From: Sphingomonas sp. BK580
GTDB taxonomy: Bacteria > Pseudomonadota > Alphaproteobacteria > Sphingomonadales > Sphingomonadaceae
Assembly (NCBI RefSeq): GCF_014194975.1
Contig: NZ_JACIAY010000016.1
Coordinates: forward strand, 1-64,000
Reading direction: 5' to 3'
Length of the DNA stretch: 64,000 bases
The notes below the pieces were generated by a model. It made no database searches and had not been told where the DNA came from. It saw only the letters and a list, made by a program, of their open reading frames with translations. A program made the translations under genes and the position numbers. Below, piece by piece: positions 43,945 to 52,801 of this stretch (position 1 is the first letter of the stretch; every line of letters begins with the position of its first letter).

Positions 43945-45276
43945 ATGCGGATAAGGGGGGCGCTCGCGGTGGCGAGCGCGATGGCGATCGCGGCGTGCGT
44001 CGGGCCCGGCGAGCGACCGACACCGCCGCGCAGCGGCGCGAGCCGCCCGGCCGTCGCCCCGTCCGCCGCGCGCCCGCCGCGCGCGGCGGCACAGACTTCC
44101 TACCCGCTCGACCGGCCGGCGCGGCAGCCGGTCGCGTCGACGCCGCTCCCGCCGATGCCGGGCATCGCCGTGCCGGGTGCGGTCAGCGCCTCGGCCAACG
44201 GCATCGTGCGCGGTCCCGCGGTCAGCGCGCTCCCACTCGAGCGCGACCAGGCCGGCGCCGCGCTCGCCGCGTTCCGGTTAAGCTGCCCTAGCCTTGTCCG
44301 CCGCACCGACACGAGCGGCCTGACGCTCGGCACCGACTGGCAGGCGGCCTGTACCGCGGCATCGACCGCCGCCGACCGCGACGCCGCCTCCTTCTTCCAG
44401 CGCTGGTTCGAGGCGGTGCAGGTCGGCGATGGCCGCGCTTTCGCCACCGGCTATTTCATCCCCGAGATCGCCGGCTCGCGCGAGCCGCGCCCCGGCTACG
44501 CCCCGATCTACGCGCGCCCGAGCGACCTGATCGACGTCGACCTCGGCAGCTTCGTCGACACGCTCGCGGGAAAGAAGATCCGGGGTCGGGTCGATGGTAG
44601 CCGGCTGGTGCCCTATTACGACCGCACCGCGATCGAGCAGGGGGCACTGGAGGGCCGCGCGCGCGTGCTCGGCTATGCCGTCGATCCGGTCGAGCTGTTC
44701 TTCCTCCAGGTGCAGGGCTCGGGGCTGGTGCGGATGCGCGACGGCGGGGTGCTGCGCATCGGCTATGAGACGCAGAACGGCCGCGAGTACACCGGGATCG
44801 GCGCGCTGATGAAGAGCCGCGGGCTGCTCGGCCCGGGCCAGTCGTCGATGCAGGGGATCGTCGCCTGGCTCCACGCGCATCCCGAGGAGGGGCGCGCGAT
44901 CATGCGCGAGAACAAGAGCTACGTCTTCTTCCGCGAGCTCGACGGGCCGCCGCTCGGCGCGCTGGGGCTGCCCGTCACCGGCGGCGTCACCGTCGCCGCC
45001 GACCCGCGCTTCGTGCCGCTCGGCGCGCCGATCTTCCTCTCGATGGATCGCACCGACGCCAACGGCGTGTGGATCGCGCAGGACACCGGCGGCGCGATCA
45101 AGGGCGCCAACCGCGTCGACACCTTCTGGGGCGCGGGCGAGGCGGCGCGCGCCACCGCGGGCGGCATGAGCGCGCGCGGCACCGCTTTCCTGCTGCTGCC
45201 GGTCGGCAGCTACGACCGCTGGGTAGCGCGCCGCGCCGCGGGAGGCGTGGGTGGCGGGACGACGCCTCGGCGCTGA
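43945..45276 (+). CDS. mltA: Membrane-bound lytic murein transglycosylase A
   Basis: A 443-residue MltA. A lipoprotein signal peptide with the lipobox ending at C18 (MAIAAC) is followed by a Pro/Ala-rich linker, the MltA domain (about 130-300, TGYFIPEIAGSR) and the C-terminal 3D domain with the catalytic-type aspartates (VAADPRFVPLG; AQDTGGAIKG). It cleaves peptidoglycan glycan strands with formation of 1,6-anhydro ends at the outer membrane. It overlaps the smr gene by 26 bp. Confidence 0.95.
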   Translation: MRIRGALAVASAMAIAACVGPGERPTPPRSGASRPAVAPSAARPPRAAAQTSYPLDRPARQPVASTPLPPMPGIAVPGAVSASANGIVRGPAVSALPLERDQAGAALAAFRLSCPSLVRRTDTSGLTLGTDWQAACTAASTAADRDAASFFQRWFEAVQVGDGRAFATGYFIPEIAGSREPRPGYAPIYARPSDLIDVDLGSFVDTLAGKKIRGRVDGSRLVPYYDRTAIEQGALEGRARVLGYAVDPVELFFLQVQGSGLVRMRDGGVLRIGYETQNGREYTGIGALMKSRGLLGPGQSSMQGIVAWLHAHPEEGRAIMRENKSYVFFRELDGPPLGALGLPVTGGVTVAADPRFVPLGAPIFLSMDRTDANGVWIAQDTGGAIKGANRVDTFWGAGEAARATAGGMSARGTAFLLLPVGSYDRWVARRAAGGVGGGTTPRR

Positions 45277-45787
45277 CGAGGAGGCGCTGTGGGCGCGCGT
45301 GCGCGCCACGGTTCGCGCGCTGCCCGGGCGGCGGGCCGAACCTCTCGTCGCCGCGCCGCCGCTGGCCGAGCCCGTCGCGCCCGCGCGTGCGCTGGCGGTG
45401 ACCCCGGTCAGCGCGCCGGTGCGGCCCGCGCCGCGCGGGCTCGGCGAGACGCTCGACCGCGGCTGGGACCGGCGGCTCGCCACCGGCCATGTCGCGCCCG
45501 AGCGGACGATCGACCTGCACGGCCACACGCTCGCCTCCGCGCACAGCGCGCTCGACGTCGGCCTCGGCGCGGCGATCGCGCGTGGGGAGCGCGTGGTGCT
45601 GCTCGTCACGGGCAAGCCGCCGCGGCCCGAGAGCCAGCGCCCGCACGCGCGCGGCGCGATCCGCGCCTCGGTGCTCGACTGGCTCCAGCTCTCGCGCCAC
45701 GCCGGCGCGATCGCCACGATCCGCAACGCCCACCCGCGGCACGGCGGCGCGGGGGCGCTGTACGTGATCCTGCGGCGGAAGCGGTGA
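45251..45787 (+). CDS. Smr-domain protein
   Basis: A 178-residue protein with a C-terminal Smr domain (about 80-175). The TIDLHGHTLASAHSALD motif is the LDLHG-type signature of Smr nucleases and HPRHGGAGALYVIL is the TGxG-equivalent. Stand-alone Smr proteins are nicking endonucleases or RNA-cleaving enzymes. The GTG start lies within mltA, so translation is coupled. The 220 bp after it (45788-46007) hold nothing I can support. Confidence 0.9.
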   Translation: MAGRRLGADEEALWARVRATVRALPGRRAEPLVAAPPLAEPVAPARALAVTPVSAPVRPAPRGLGETLDRGWDRRLATGHVAPERTIDLHGHTLASAHSALDVGLGAAIARGERVVLLVTGKPPRPESQRPHARGAIRASVLDWLQLSRHAGAIATIRNAHPRHGGAGALYVILRRKR

Positions 45788-46007
45788 CGGATCGTGTCGC
45801 GGCGGAGGGCTGTCGAAGCTCGTACCGTCAGCGTCCGTTACCCTGGGGCTATGAGGCGGGATCCATATCTCAGCGCGAGCATCGGCTGCGTCCCCGGTAC
45901 CACCTATCTCGGCTCACGCCTGTCCTGAGCGACGCCGCAGCCAGGGGGCGAAGGGTCCGGTCACGGCAATCTCTAGCTTCTGTCTGACACAAAAGGGGAC
46001 TCTGGCC

Positions 46008-47129
46008 TCACCCCGCGAGCGCCAGCTCGATCACCCGCTCGTAGATGTCAGTCAGCCGCGCCAGAGCGTCGAGCGCCACCGCCTCGTCGGGCTTGTGCAT
46101 CGTCGCGTTGAGCAGGCCGAACTCCACCACCGGGCAGAGCGCGCGCAGGAAACGCGCGTCCGACGTGCCGCCGGTGGTCGACAGCTCGGGCGTCCGCCCC
46201 GTGACCTCGAGGATCGCGGTCGAGACCAGAGCGGAGAGCGCCCCCGGCGCGGTGAGGAATGCCTCACCCGAGACTCGCGCCAGCACCTGCGCCGCGGGGG
46301 CGTGCGCGCGGACGATCGCCTCCACCCGCGCGGCCAGCTCGTCGCCGCGGTGCAGGTCGTTGAAGCGGATGCTCAGCCGCGCGCTGGCGTGCGCGGGGAT
46401 GACGTTGGTCGCGGGATTGCCGACCGTGACGTCGGTGATCTCGAGGTTGGAAGGCTGGAACCACTCGCTCCCGGTGTCCAGCACCAGCGCGTCGAGCTCG
46501 GCCAGCGCGGCGATCAGCGGCGGGATCGGGTTATCGGCTAGGTGCGGGTAAGCGACATGGCCCTGCCGCCCCGGCACGTCGATCCAGACGTTGACCGAGC
46601 CGCGCCGCCCGATCTTGACCATGTCGCCGAGCGCCACGACCGAGGTCGGCTCACCGACCAGACACATGTCGGGCAGCAGGCGGCGCGCGCGCATCCGCTC
46701 GATCAGCGCGACGGTGCCGTAGGTGGCGGGTCCCTCCTCGTCGCCGGTGATGATCAGCGTCAGCTGCCCGGCGTCGGACGGGACGCGCGCCGCCGCGGCG
46801 ACGAAGGCGGCCACCGCGCCCTTCATGTCGACCGCGCCGCGCCCGCGCAGCAGGCCGTCGGCGATCACCGGCTCGAACGCGCCCGCGCTCCAGCCCGGCC
46901 CCGGCGGCACGACGTCGACATGGCCAGCGAAGGCGAGGTGACGCCCGCTGCCGCGGGTCGCCAGCAGGTTCTCGACCGGCCCGTCGGGCGCCGCGCCGGC
47001 GACGAAGCGCTCGACCGCGAAGCCGAGCGGCAGCAGCGCCGCCTCTAGCACGTCGAACACCGCGCCGCGCGCCGGCGTCACGCTCTCCGCAGCGATCAGC
47101 GCGCCCGCGAGTTGAACCACGTCGATCAC
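46008..47129 (-). CDS. dapE: Succinyl-diaminopimelate desuccinylase
   Basis: A 373-residue M20 metallopeptidase-family enzyme that releases succinate from N-succinyl-LL-2,6-diaminopimelate on the way to lysine and peptidoglycan. The metal ligands are seen as H in FAGHVDVVPPG (about residue 68), D in GAVDMKGAVAA, E-E in ITGDEEGPATYG and H near the C-terminus (NATMHKPDE). The GTG start has no good Shine-Dalgarno. It diverges from the cupin gene only 14 bp away. Confidence 0.94.
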   Translation of the reverse strand: MIDVVQLAGALIAAESVTPARGAVFDVLEAALLPLGFAVERFVAGAAPDGPVENLLATRGSGRHLAFAGHVDVVPPGPGWSAGAFEPVIADGLLRGRGAVDMKGAVAAFVAAAARVPSDAGQLTLIITGDEEGPATYGTVALIERMRARRLLPDMCLVGEPTSVVALGDMVKIGRRGSVNVWIDVPGRQGHVAYPHLADNPIPPLIAALAELDALVLDTGSEWFQPSNLEITDVTVGNPATNVIPAHASARLSIRFNDLHRGDELAARVEAIVRAHAPAAQVLARVSGEAFLTAPGALSALVSTAILEVTGRTPELSTTGGTSDARFLRALCPVVEFGLLNATMHKPDEAVALDALARLTDIYERVIELALAG

Positions 47130-47143
47130 GCGAGGAGTTCCTT

Positions 47144-47602
47144 ATGCCCAAGGTCGATATCGAGCGCCTGCCGTCGCACGAGGGGAGCGACTATCCCGAG
47201 CCGTTTCAGGCGGCCGCGTCGGACCGCGCGGTGCGCGTGCTGTCCGAGGCGATGGGACTGAGCGACTTCGTCGCCACGCACGTCACCGTGCCGCCGGGCG
47301 GCTGGTCGTCGCAACGCCACTGGCACGAGAGCGAGGACGAGGTGGTGGTCGTGCTCAGCGGTGAGGCGGTGCTGGTCGACGACGTCGGTCGTCACCCGCT
47401 GCGCGCCGGGGACATCGCCACGTTCCGCAAGGGCGAGGCGAACGCACACCATCTCCGCAACTACAGCGACTCGCCCTGCGTGCTGTTCGCGGTGAGCCTG
47501 CCCGAGGCGTCGACCGTCCATTATCCCGACATCGCGATGCGCTGGCACCCGCGGCACGGCTATGAGGCCGAGCCGGCGGGGAGCGGCGAGGAGGCGCACT
47601 AG
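47144..47602 (+). CDS. Cupin-domain protein
   Basis: A 152-residue single-cupin protein. Cupin motif 1 is SSQRHWHESEDEVVVVLSGE (about residues 52-71) with two His and a Glu for metal binding, and motif 2 is HHLRNYSDSPC with a His. GAGGAG lies before the ATG. Such proteins range from isomerases to sugar-binding or regulatory proteins; the function cannot be told. The end overlaps the GST gene tail by 4 bp in convergent orientation. Confidence 0.85.
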   Translation: MPKVDIERLPSHEGSDYPEPFQAAASDRAVRVLSEAMGLSDFVATHVTVPPGGWSSQRHWHESEDEVVVVLSGEAVLVDDVGRHPLRAGDIATFRKGEANAHHLRNYSDSPCVLFAVSLPEASTVHYPDIAMRWHPRHGYEAEPAGSGEEAH

Positions 47603-48267
47603 GCGACCGGCTGCTCGAACTTCTCGATCACCCATTCCTCCTCCTGCGCGCCGGCGATCCAGTCCTGCAGGAAGGGATGGCGCAGCACCGCACCGATGTA
47701 AGCGGCGGCGAAGCGCGGGGCGGGGAGCGAGTAGGTGACGATACGCGTGCATACCGGCGCGAACATGATGTCGGCCGCGCCGAACGCGCCGAACAGGAAG
47801 TCGCCCTCGCCGGCCCCCCCGAAGCGCGCGCGCGTCTGCGCCCAGAGCTCGAAGATCCGCGTGAGGTCGGCCGCGACGTCGTCGTCGATCGGGCTGGGCG
47901 GGTAGATCTGGCGAACGTTCATGCCGTGCTTGCGGCGCAGTGCCGCGAAGCTGGAGTGCATCTCCGCCGCCATCGATCTGGCCATCGCGCGCGCCGCCTC
48001 GTCCTCGGGCCAGAAGCGCGCGCGGCCGACCTTGTCGGCGAGATAGTCGACGATGGCGAGGCTGTCCCACACCACCGCCTCGCCGTCCCACAGGATCGGC
48101 ACCTTGCCAGAGGAGGGAGCGAACTCGTCGCCCTCGCGGCGCTTGTCCCACGCCTCGTCGTAGAGCGGCACCACCACCTCCTCGAAGGCGAGGCCCGACT
48201 GGCGGCAGGCGAGCCAGCCGCGCAGCGACCAGGAGGAATAGGCCTTGTTGCCGATGATCAGCTTCAT
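47599..48267 (-). CDS. Glutathione S-transferase family protein
   Basis: A 222-residue GST with the N-terminal thioredoxin-like domain (KLIIGNKAYSSWSLRGWLACRQ; the KVPILWDGEAVVWDSLAI segment holds the cis-Pro and the Glu/Ser glutathione-binding pair) and the all-helical C-terminal domain. The catalytic position is a Ser (SSWSLR), as in the bacterial/zeta-like types. The natural substrate is unknown. Confidence 0.9.
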   Translation of the reverse strand: MKLIIGNKAYSSWSLRGWLACRQSGLAFEEVVVPLYDEAWDKRREGDEFAPSSGKVPILWDGEAVVWDSLAIVDYLADKVGRARFWPEDEAARAMARSMAAEMHSSFAALRRKHGMNVRQIYPPSPIDDDVAADLTRIFELWAQTRARFGGAGEGDFLFGAFGAADIMFAPVCTRIVTYSLPAPRFAAAYIGAVLRHPFLQDWIAGAQEEEWVIEKFEQPVA

Positions 48268-48414
48268 CCCCGCTGGTTAGGCGCCCGCGGCAAGGAGGGC
48301 AATCGTGCGTGTCGTCGCGGGGTATGCGCCGGGTTAACCGCGCTCGTAGAGCCTGCCGCAGTGATGCTCGGCGCAGGCTCACGGTCGGCCATTCCCGGCC
48401 GGAGGGTAACGTCG

Positions 48415-48588
48415 ATGACCTTGGACCCGCTCGCCACGCCGCTCTGCACCGCCGATCTCTCGGCGCGCGCGCCCGCCTTCGTCGAGGCGCCGCGGCTGGT
48501 GTTCCGCTCGCCCGTCGCCGCGCTTAGCCGCTCCGAACTGCTGCGCCGCCAGATCGCAGCGGCGCGGGAACGCGCGCTGGCGCACTGA
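48415..48588 (+). CDS. Small hypothetical protein (57 residues)
   Basis: ATG at 48415 with a strong GGAGGG 8 nt before it opens a 57-codon frame. The product has a Pro/Leu-rich first half, then ALSRSELLRRQIAAARERALAH, a likely amphipathic helix. No membrane segment or signal peptide is seen. The good ribosome binding site and codon usage favour a real gene. Family unknown. Confidence 0.6.
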   Translation: MTLDPLATPLCTADLSARAPAFVEAPRLVFRSPVAALSRSELLRRQIAAARERALAH

Positions 48589-48889
48589 GGGGGACGAAGG
48601 TGGCGCGGGCACGGATGCCGCGTAGACGCGAACTACCGCGATGGGCGGCGGTGATGTTACGTCCTGGTGGGGGCGAGCGCAGGCCGCCGTGCCCGCACCC
48701 TTCCGTCATCCCCGCGAAGGCGGGGATCCAGACGCGCGGCCGTCTCGACTCGATCGCTCACGTCAGCGTGTATGGATTCCTGCCTTCGCAGGAATGACGG
48801 GGGGAAGGGTACCGGATGTTTCGGCCGTGCTCACCCACACGCCTGCGCTGCGACCCAGTTGTCAGACCGCCCCGGTCAACCGCCTACGC
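48589..48889. other. Intergenic region with a repeat
   Basis: A 301-bp gap between convergent genes, occupied mainly by the inverted repeat at 48705-48798. No gene is supported. Confidence 0.6.
48705..48798. repeat. REP-like inverted repeat before engB
   Basis: GTCATCCCCGCGAAGGCGGGGATCC (split at 20 bases: arm 48705-48729) faces GGATTCCTGCCTTCGCAGG (from 48774) ending AATGAC. Each arm is itself a hairpin around CGAAGG/CTTCG. This pattern is one of the most common palindromic repeats of proteobacterial intergenic DNA. Confidence 0.75.
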
Positions 48890-49540
48890 CTAGCCGATCG
48901 ACTCGATCACCGCCGCGCGCAGCTCGGCGATCCCCATCCCGGTCTCGCTCGACGTCTGCAGGATCTGCGGGTGCGCGGCGGGGCGTTTGCGCGCTTCCTC
49001 CTCGGTGCGCGCGAGCACCTCGGCGAGATCCGTCGCCTTCACCTTGTCCGCCTTGGTCAGCACCAAGCGGTAGCTCACCGCGGCCTTGTCGAGCATCGCG
49101 AGCACCTCGCGGTCGACCTCCTTGATGCCGTGGCGGCTGTCGATCAGCACCAGCGCGCGCTTCAGCGCCTGGCGCCCGCGCAGATAGTCGTTCACCAGGA
49201 AGCGCCACTTCTTGACCACGTCCTTGGGCGCCTTGGCGAAGCCGTAGCCCGGCATGTCGACGAGCCGGAACACCGCCGGTTCGCCGACGTCGAAGAAGTT
49301 GAGCTCCTGCGTGCGCCCCGGCGTCACCGAGGTGCGCGCCAGTGCCTTGCGGCCGACCAGCGCGTTGAGCAGCGACGACTTGCCGACGTTCGAGCGCCCG
49401 GCGAACGCCACCTCGGGCATCTCGGCCGGCGGCAGATACTCGAGCGCGGGCGCCGACTTCAGGAACTCCACGGGGCCGGCGAAGCGCTTGCGCGCCGCCT
49501 CGATCAGCTCCTCGTCGAATGCGGCGCCGTCATCGCTCAC
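48890..49540 (-). CDS. engB: Ribosome biogenesis GTP-binding protein EngB (YihA)
   Basis: A 216-residue small GTPase needed for 50S assembly and cell division. G1 GRSNVGKSS (about residue 43), G2 TSVTPGRT, G3 DMPGYGFA, G4 TKAD and the family-specific C-terminus are visible. The GTG at 49540 overlaps the yidC stop (GTGA). The rpmH-rnpA-yidD-yidC-engB order is the conserved bacterial one. Confidence 0.96.
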   Translation of the reverse strand: MSDDGAAFDEELIEAARKRFAGPVEFLKSAPALEYLPPAEMPEVAFAGRSNVGKSSLLNALVGRKALARTSVTPGRTQELNFFDVGEPAVFRLVDMPGYGFAKAPKDVVKKWRFLVNDYLRGRQALKRALVLIDSRHGIKEVDREVLAMLDKAAVSYRLVLTKADKVKATDLAEVLARTEEEARKRPAAHPQILQTSSETGMGIAELRAAVIESIG

Positions 49541-51240
49541 TTGGCCGGCGCCTGCTTCAGCTGTGGATGGCGGCTGTAGAGCCACTTCTGCTGCAGGATC
49601 GAGATGCAGTTGGTGGTGATCCAGTAGATCTGCAGCCCGACCGCGAAGGGCGCCATCACGAACATCAGCACCCAGGGAAGGATCGCGAACACCTGCTTCT
49701 GCGCGTCGTCCATCGGCGCCGGGTTGAGCCGGAACTGGAAGAACATCGAGATGCCCAGCAGCACCGGCACCACGCCGATGGCGAGGAAATGCGGCAGCGT
49801 GATCGGGATATAGCCGAACAGGTTGAGGATCGTCGCCGGGTCGGGCGCGGAGAGGTCCTTGATCCACAGCGCGAACGGCTGGTGGCGCATCTCGATCGTC
49901 AGCAGCAGCGCCTTGTACAGCGCGTAGAAGATCGGGATCTGGATCACGGTCGGCAGGCAGCCCGCCAGCGGGTTCACCTTCTCCGCCTTGTAGAGCGCCA
50001 TGATCTCCTGCTGCTGGCGCTGCTTGTCGTCCTTGTAGCGCTCCTGGATCGCCTTCATCTTGGGCTGGAGCGCGCGCATCGCCGCCATGCTGGCGAACTG
50101 GCGCTGCGCGATCGGGAAGACGAGCAGCCGGATCGTCAGCGTCAGGATGATGATCGCCACGCCGAAATTGCCGATCAGGCGGAACAGCAGGTCGAGGTAG
50201 TAGAAGATCGGCTTCTCGACGAGGCGGAACCAGCCCCAGTCGATCGCATAGTCCAGCTTCGTCACCGCGCCCGTGTCGGTGTAGCGATCGAGCAGCTTCA
50301 CCTCCTTGGCGCCGGCGAACAGCTTGGCGGTCTGGCTGACCTGGCGGCCGGGCGGCAGCAGCTGCGGCGCAGTGGTGAAATCGGCCTGGTAGCTCTGGTT
50401 CGGTCCGGCGCGGAACTGGCCGTCGAACGCGCGGCCCTGGTCGGGCACCATCGCGGCGAGCCAGTATTTGTCGGTGAAGCCGAGCCAGCCGCCGGTGCTG
50501 GTGAAGCGCGCCGGGCCCGAGGCGAGGTCCTTGAAGTTCGGATTATAATGCGCGGCGCCGTTGTTGACCGACATGGGCCCCGTGTGGATCGTCCAGCTGT
50601 CGGGGTCCTTGGACACGCCGATGCGGTTGACGAGGCCATAGGCCGCGACCGGCACCGCGCCGCCGCCCGCGTTGGCGACGGTCTGCTTGACCGTGAAGAG
50701 GTAGTCGTTGTCGACCGCCAGCTCGATCGCGAAGCGCTGGCCCTGCGCGTTGCTGGCGGTGAGCGTCACCGGCTTGCCCGGGGTGAGCAGCGGCGCCGAG
50801 GCGGTCCACACGGCGTCGGCGGCCGGCGGGCGCAGCCCCTCGTCGCGCCAGCCGAAGGCGGCGAAATAGGCGTCCTGCGTGCCGGCCGGCGAGAACAGGC
50901 GGATCGGCGGTGAGTCCTTGGCGACCGTCTCGTTGTACCGGGTCAGCACCAGATCATCGATCCGCGCGCCCTTGAGGTTGATCGAGCCCCGGAGTGCGGG
51001 CGTCTCGATGCGGACGCGCGGGCTCTCCGCCAGCACCTGCGTGCGATCGCGCAGCGCGGCGGGCGAGTCGGCGGTGGGGTCGGCGCCGGGCTGCGGCAGC
51101 GCGCGCGACTTGCCCTTCTCGACCTTGGACGCGGGCGGGTTCGCCGTCGGGAAGAAGCGGTTCTGCACCAGCGGCCATCCGAACAGGATGAGCGCGGCGA
51201 TCACCGCGAACAGCACGAAGTTCTTGCTCTCGTCCTTCAC
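49537..51240 (-). CDS. yidC: Membrane protein insertase YidC
   Basis: A 567-residue YidC/Oxa1/Alb3 insertase of the inner membrane. An N-terminal helix (about 6-22), a large periplasmic beta-domain (about 60-340), and the conserved five-helix core (FGVAIIILTLTIRLLVFPI, then GCLPTVIQIPIFYALYKALL) are visible. The arginine in TIRLLVFP is the hydrophilic-groove residue. The length is normal for Gram-negative YidC. Confidence 0.97.
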   Translation of the reverse strand: MKDESKNFVLFAVIAALILFGWPLVQNRFFPTANPPASKVEKGKSRALPQPGADPTADSPAALRDRTQVLAESPRVRIETPALRGSINLKGARIDDLVLTRYNETVAKDSPPIRLFSPAGTQDAYFAAFGWRDEGLRPPAADAVWTASAPLLTPGKPVTLTASNAQGQRFAIELAVDNDYLFTVKQTVANAGGGAVPVAAYGLVNRIGVSKDPDSWTIHTGPMSVNNGAAHYNPNFKDLASGPARFTSTGGWLGFTDKYWLAAMVPDQGRAFDGQFRAGPNQSYQADFTTAPQLLPPGRQVSQTAKLFAGAKEVKLLDRYTDTGAVTKLDYAIDWGWFRLVEKPIFYYLDLLFRLIGNFGVAIIILTLTIRLLVFPIAQRQFASMAAMRALQPKMKAIQERYKDDKQRQQQEIMALYKAEKVNPLAGCLPTVIQIPIFYALYKALLLTIEMRHQPFALWIKDLSAPDPATILNLFGYIPITLPHFLAIGVVPVLLGISMFFQFRLNPAPMDDAQKQVFAILPWVLMFVMAPFAVGLQIYWITTNCISILQQKWLYSRHPQLKQAPAK

Positions 51241-51258
51241 AGGCGTCCCAAGCTTTCC

Positions 51259-51471
51259 TTATGGCACCGGATCATGGCCGTGCCCGCCCCAAGGGTGACA
51301 GCGCGCGATCCGCCGCACCGCCAGCCACCCGCCCCTGACCGCGCCATAGCGGCCAAGCGCCTCGATTGCATAGGCGGAACATGATGGTTGGAAGCGGCAC
51401 GAGGGCGGCAGCACCAGCGACGGCCCCAGCTGCCAGGCGCGCGCCACCCAGATCAGCGCGCGCGCGATCAT
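51259..51471 (-). CDS. yidD: Membrane protein insertion efficiency factor YidD
   Basis: A 70-residue small basic protein with the YidD signature: LPPSCRFQPSCSAYAIEAL (two conserved Cys), GGWLAVRRIARCHPWGGHG. It works with YidC in membrane insertion. It overlaps rnpA by 4 bp and precedes yidC by 18 bp. Confidence 0.93.
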   Translation of the reverse strand: MIARALIWVARAWQLGPSLVLPPSCRFQPSCSAYAIEALGRYGAVRGGWLAVRRIARCHPWGGHGHDPVP

Positions 51472-51800
51472 TTGCGTGTCTTCGCCAGCGCGCGGGTGAG
51501 ATCGGCGCCGAGCTGCGCCCAGTCACGGTCCTTCGCCGCCAGCCGGCCGATCAGGACGTGGTCGGCGCCGACTGTCCCGTGCTGAGGCAGGACCTCACGC
51601 GCCAGCGCGCGGAAGCGCCGCTTGATGCGGTTACGCACCACGGCATTGCCGACCTTCTTGGTGACGGTGATGCCGAGCCGCATGCTGGTGTCGCCGTCGT
51701 GGCGCGCCTTCACCAGAAGCACGAAGCCGGGCATCGGCGCGCGACGCCCGGCGTTGGCGGCCAGGTAATCCGACCGTTTCGTCATCCGGCCCACAGCCAT
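51468..51800 (-). CDS. rnpA: Ribonuclease P protein component
   Basis: A 110-residue basic protein with the RnpA signature VVRNRIKRRFRALAREVL (about residue 54) and the TVTKKVGNA strand. With the RNA subunit it matures tRNA 5' ends. The ATG at 51800 has GGAG 6 nt before it; ATG 51785 (MTKRSDYLA) is an alternative. The gene order rpmH-rnpA-yidD-yidC is standard. Confidence 0.92.
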   Translation of the reverse strand: MAVGRMTKRSDYLAANAGRRAPMPGFVLLVKARHDGDTSMRLGITVTKKVGNAVVRNRIKRRFRALAREVLPQHGTVGADHVLIGRLAAKDRDWAQLGADLTRALAKTRK

Positions 51801-51829
51801 CCTTGGCTCCGGGCCGGCGGAGCGCTCGA

Positions 51830-51964
51830 TTACGCCGACAGCTTCTTGCGGCCGCGCGCGCGGCGCGCCCGGATCACCGACCGGCCGCCGACCGTGGCCA
51901 TCCGCGCGCGGAAGCCGTGACGGCGGGCGCGCACCAGATTGCTCGGCTGAAAGGTCCGCTTCAT
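51830..51964 (-). CDS. rpmH: 50S ribosomal protein L34
   Basis: A 44-residue, very basic protein that starts MKRTFQPSNLVRARRHGFR and ends GRKKLSA, the invariant L34 sequence. It is 29 bp upstream of rnpA on the same strand. Too short to be detected by length-based gene calls but unmistakable. Confidence 0.98.
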   Translation of the reverse strand: MKRTFQPSNLVRARRHGFRARMATVGGRSVIRARRARGRKKLSA

Positions 51965-52153
51965 GAGTCATTTCCCGAATTCGAATGGCAAAGGGCCGCC
52001 ACGCGGACGGCCCGAACGATCCGGGCCGCTAAGCGAACGGCGCGCGAAAGTCAACGCGCGCGGGGCAGGGCGACGCGATCGGCCACGCCGGGTCAGCAGG
52101 GGCGCGGCCGTCACGTTGACAAGCCGGAGCCCGGCGCGGTCTGCGTCGGCTTC

Positions 52154-52801
52154 ATGGTCGCGATCGTCTCCACGCTGGCGTATCTGGGGCTCGAGGCGCG
52201 CGCCGTCGAGGTGCAGGTGCAGCTCATCCCCGGGCTACCCGCCTTCAACCTCGTCGGCCTCGCCGACAAAGCGGTGGGCGAGAGCCGCGAGCGCGTGCGC
52301 GGCGCGATCGCCGCGATGGGCCTGTCGCTCCCGCCCAAGCGCATCGCGGTCAACCTCTCGCCCGCCGACCTCCCCAAGGAGGGCTCGCATTTCGACCTGC
52401 CGATCGCGCTGGCGCTGCTGGCCGCGATGGGGCTGGTCGATGCCGCGGCGCTGGAACGCTACGTCGTCGTGGGCGAACTCGGGCTCGACGGGCGGCTGGC
52501 GCCGTCGCCGGGCGTGCTGCTCGCCGCGCTCCACGCCGGCGCCGCGGGTAGAGGGCTGATCTGCCCCGCGGCGCAGGGCAGCGAGGCGGCGTGGGCGGGC
52601 CGGATCGAGGTGATCGCCGCGCCCGATCTCATCGCGCTGCTCAACCATCTCAAAGGTCGCCAGCTGCTCGCGGCGCCGCGCCCGGGCGAGGTGATCGAGC
52701 GGCGCGACGGCCCCGACCTGCGCCAGGTGCGCGGGCAGGAGAGTGCCAAGCGCGCGCTCGAGGTCGCCGCGGCGGGCGCGCACAACCTGCTGATTATTGG
52801 G
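52154..52801 (+). pseudogene. comM: comM/yifB, broken at the Walker A motif
   Basis: The first 216 residues of a YifB/ComM-type Mg-chelatase-like AAA+ ATPase (about 500 residues when complete), a helicase involved in branch migration during natural transformation. The N-terminal Lon-S5-like domain is intact (MVAIVSTLAYLGLEARAVEV, PKRIAVNLSPADLPKEGSHFDL). The sequence stops matching at LLIIG, where a complete gene would continue into GPPGxGKSM; instead the frame runs on in foreign sequence to 53050. The codons att-att at 52793-52798 are unusual for this GC-rich gene, so the junction is probably at 52792-52801. The 3' part is outside the window. Confidence 0.9.
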
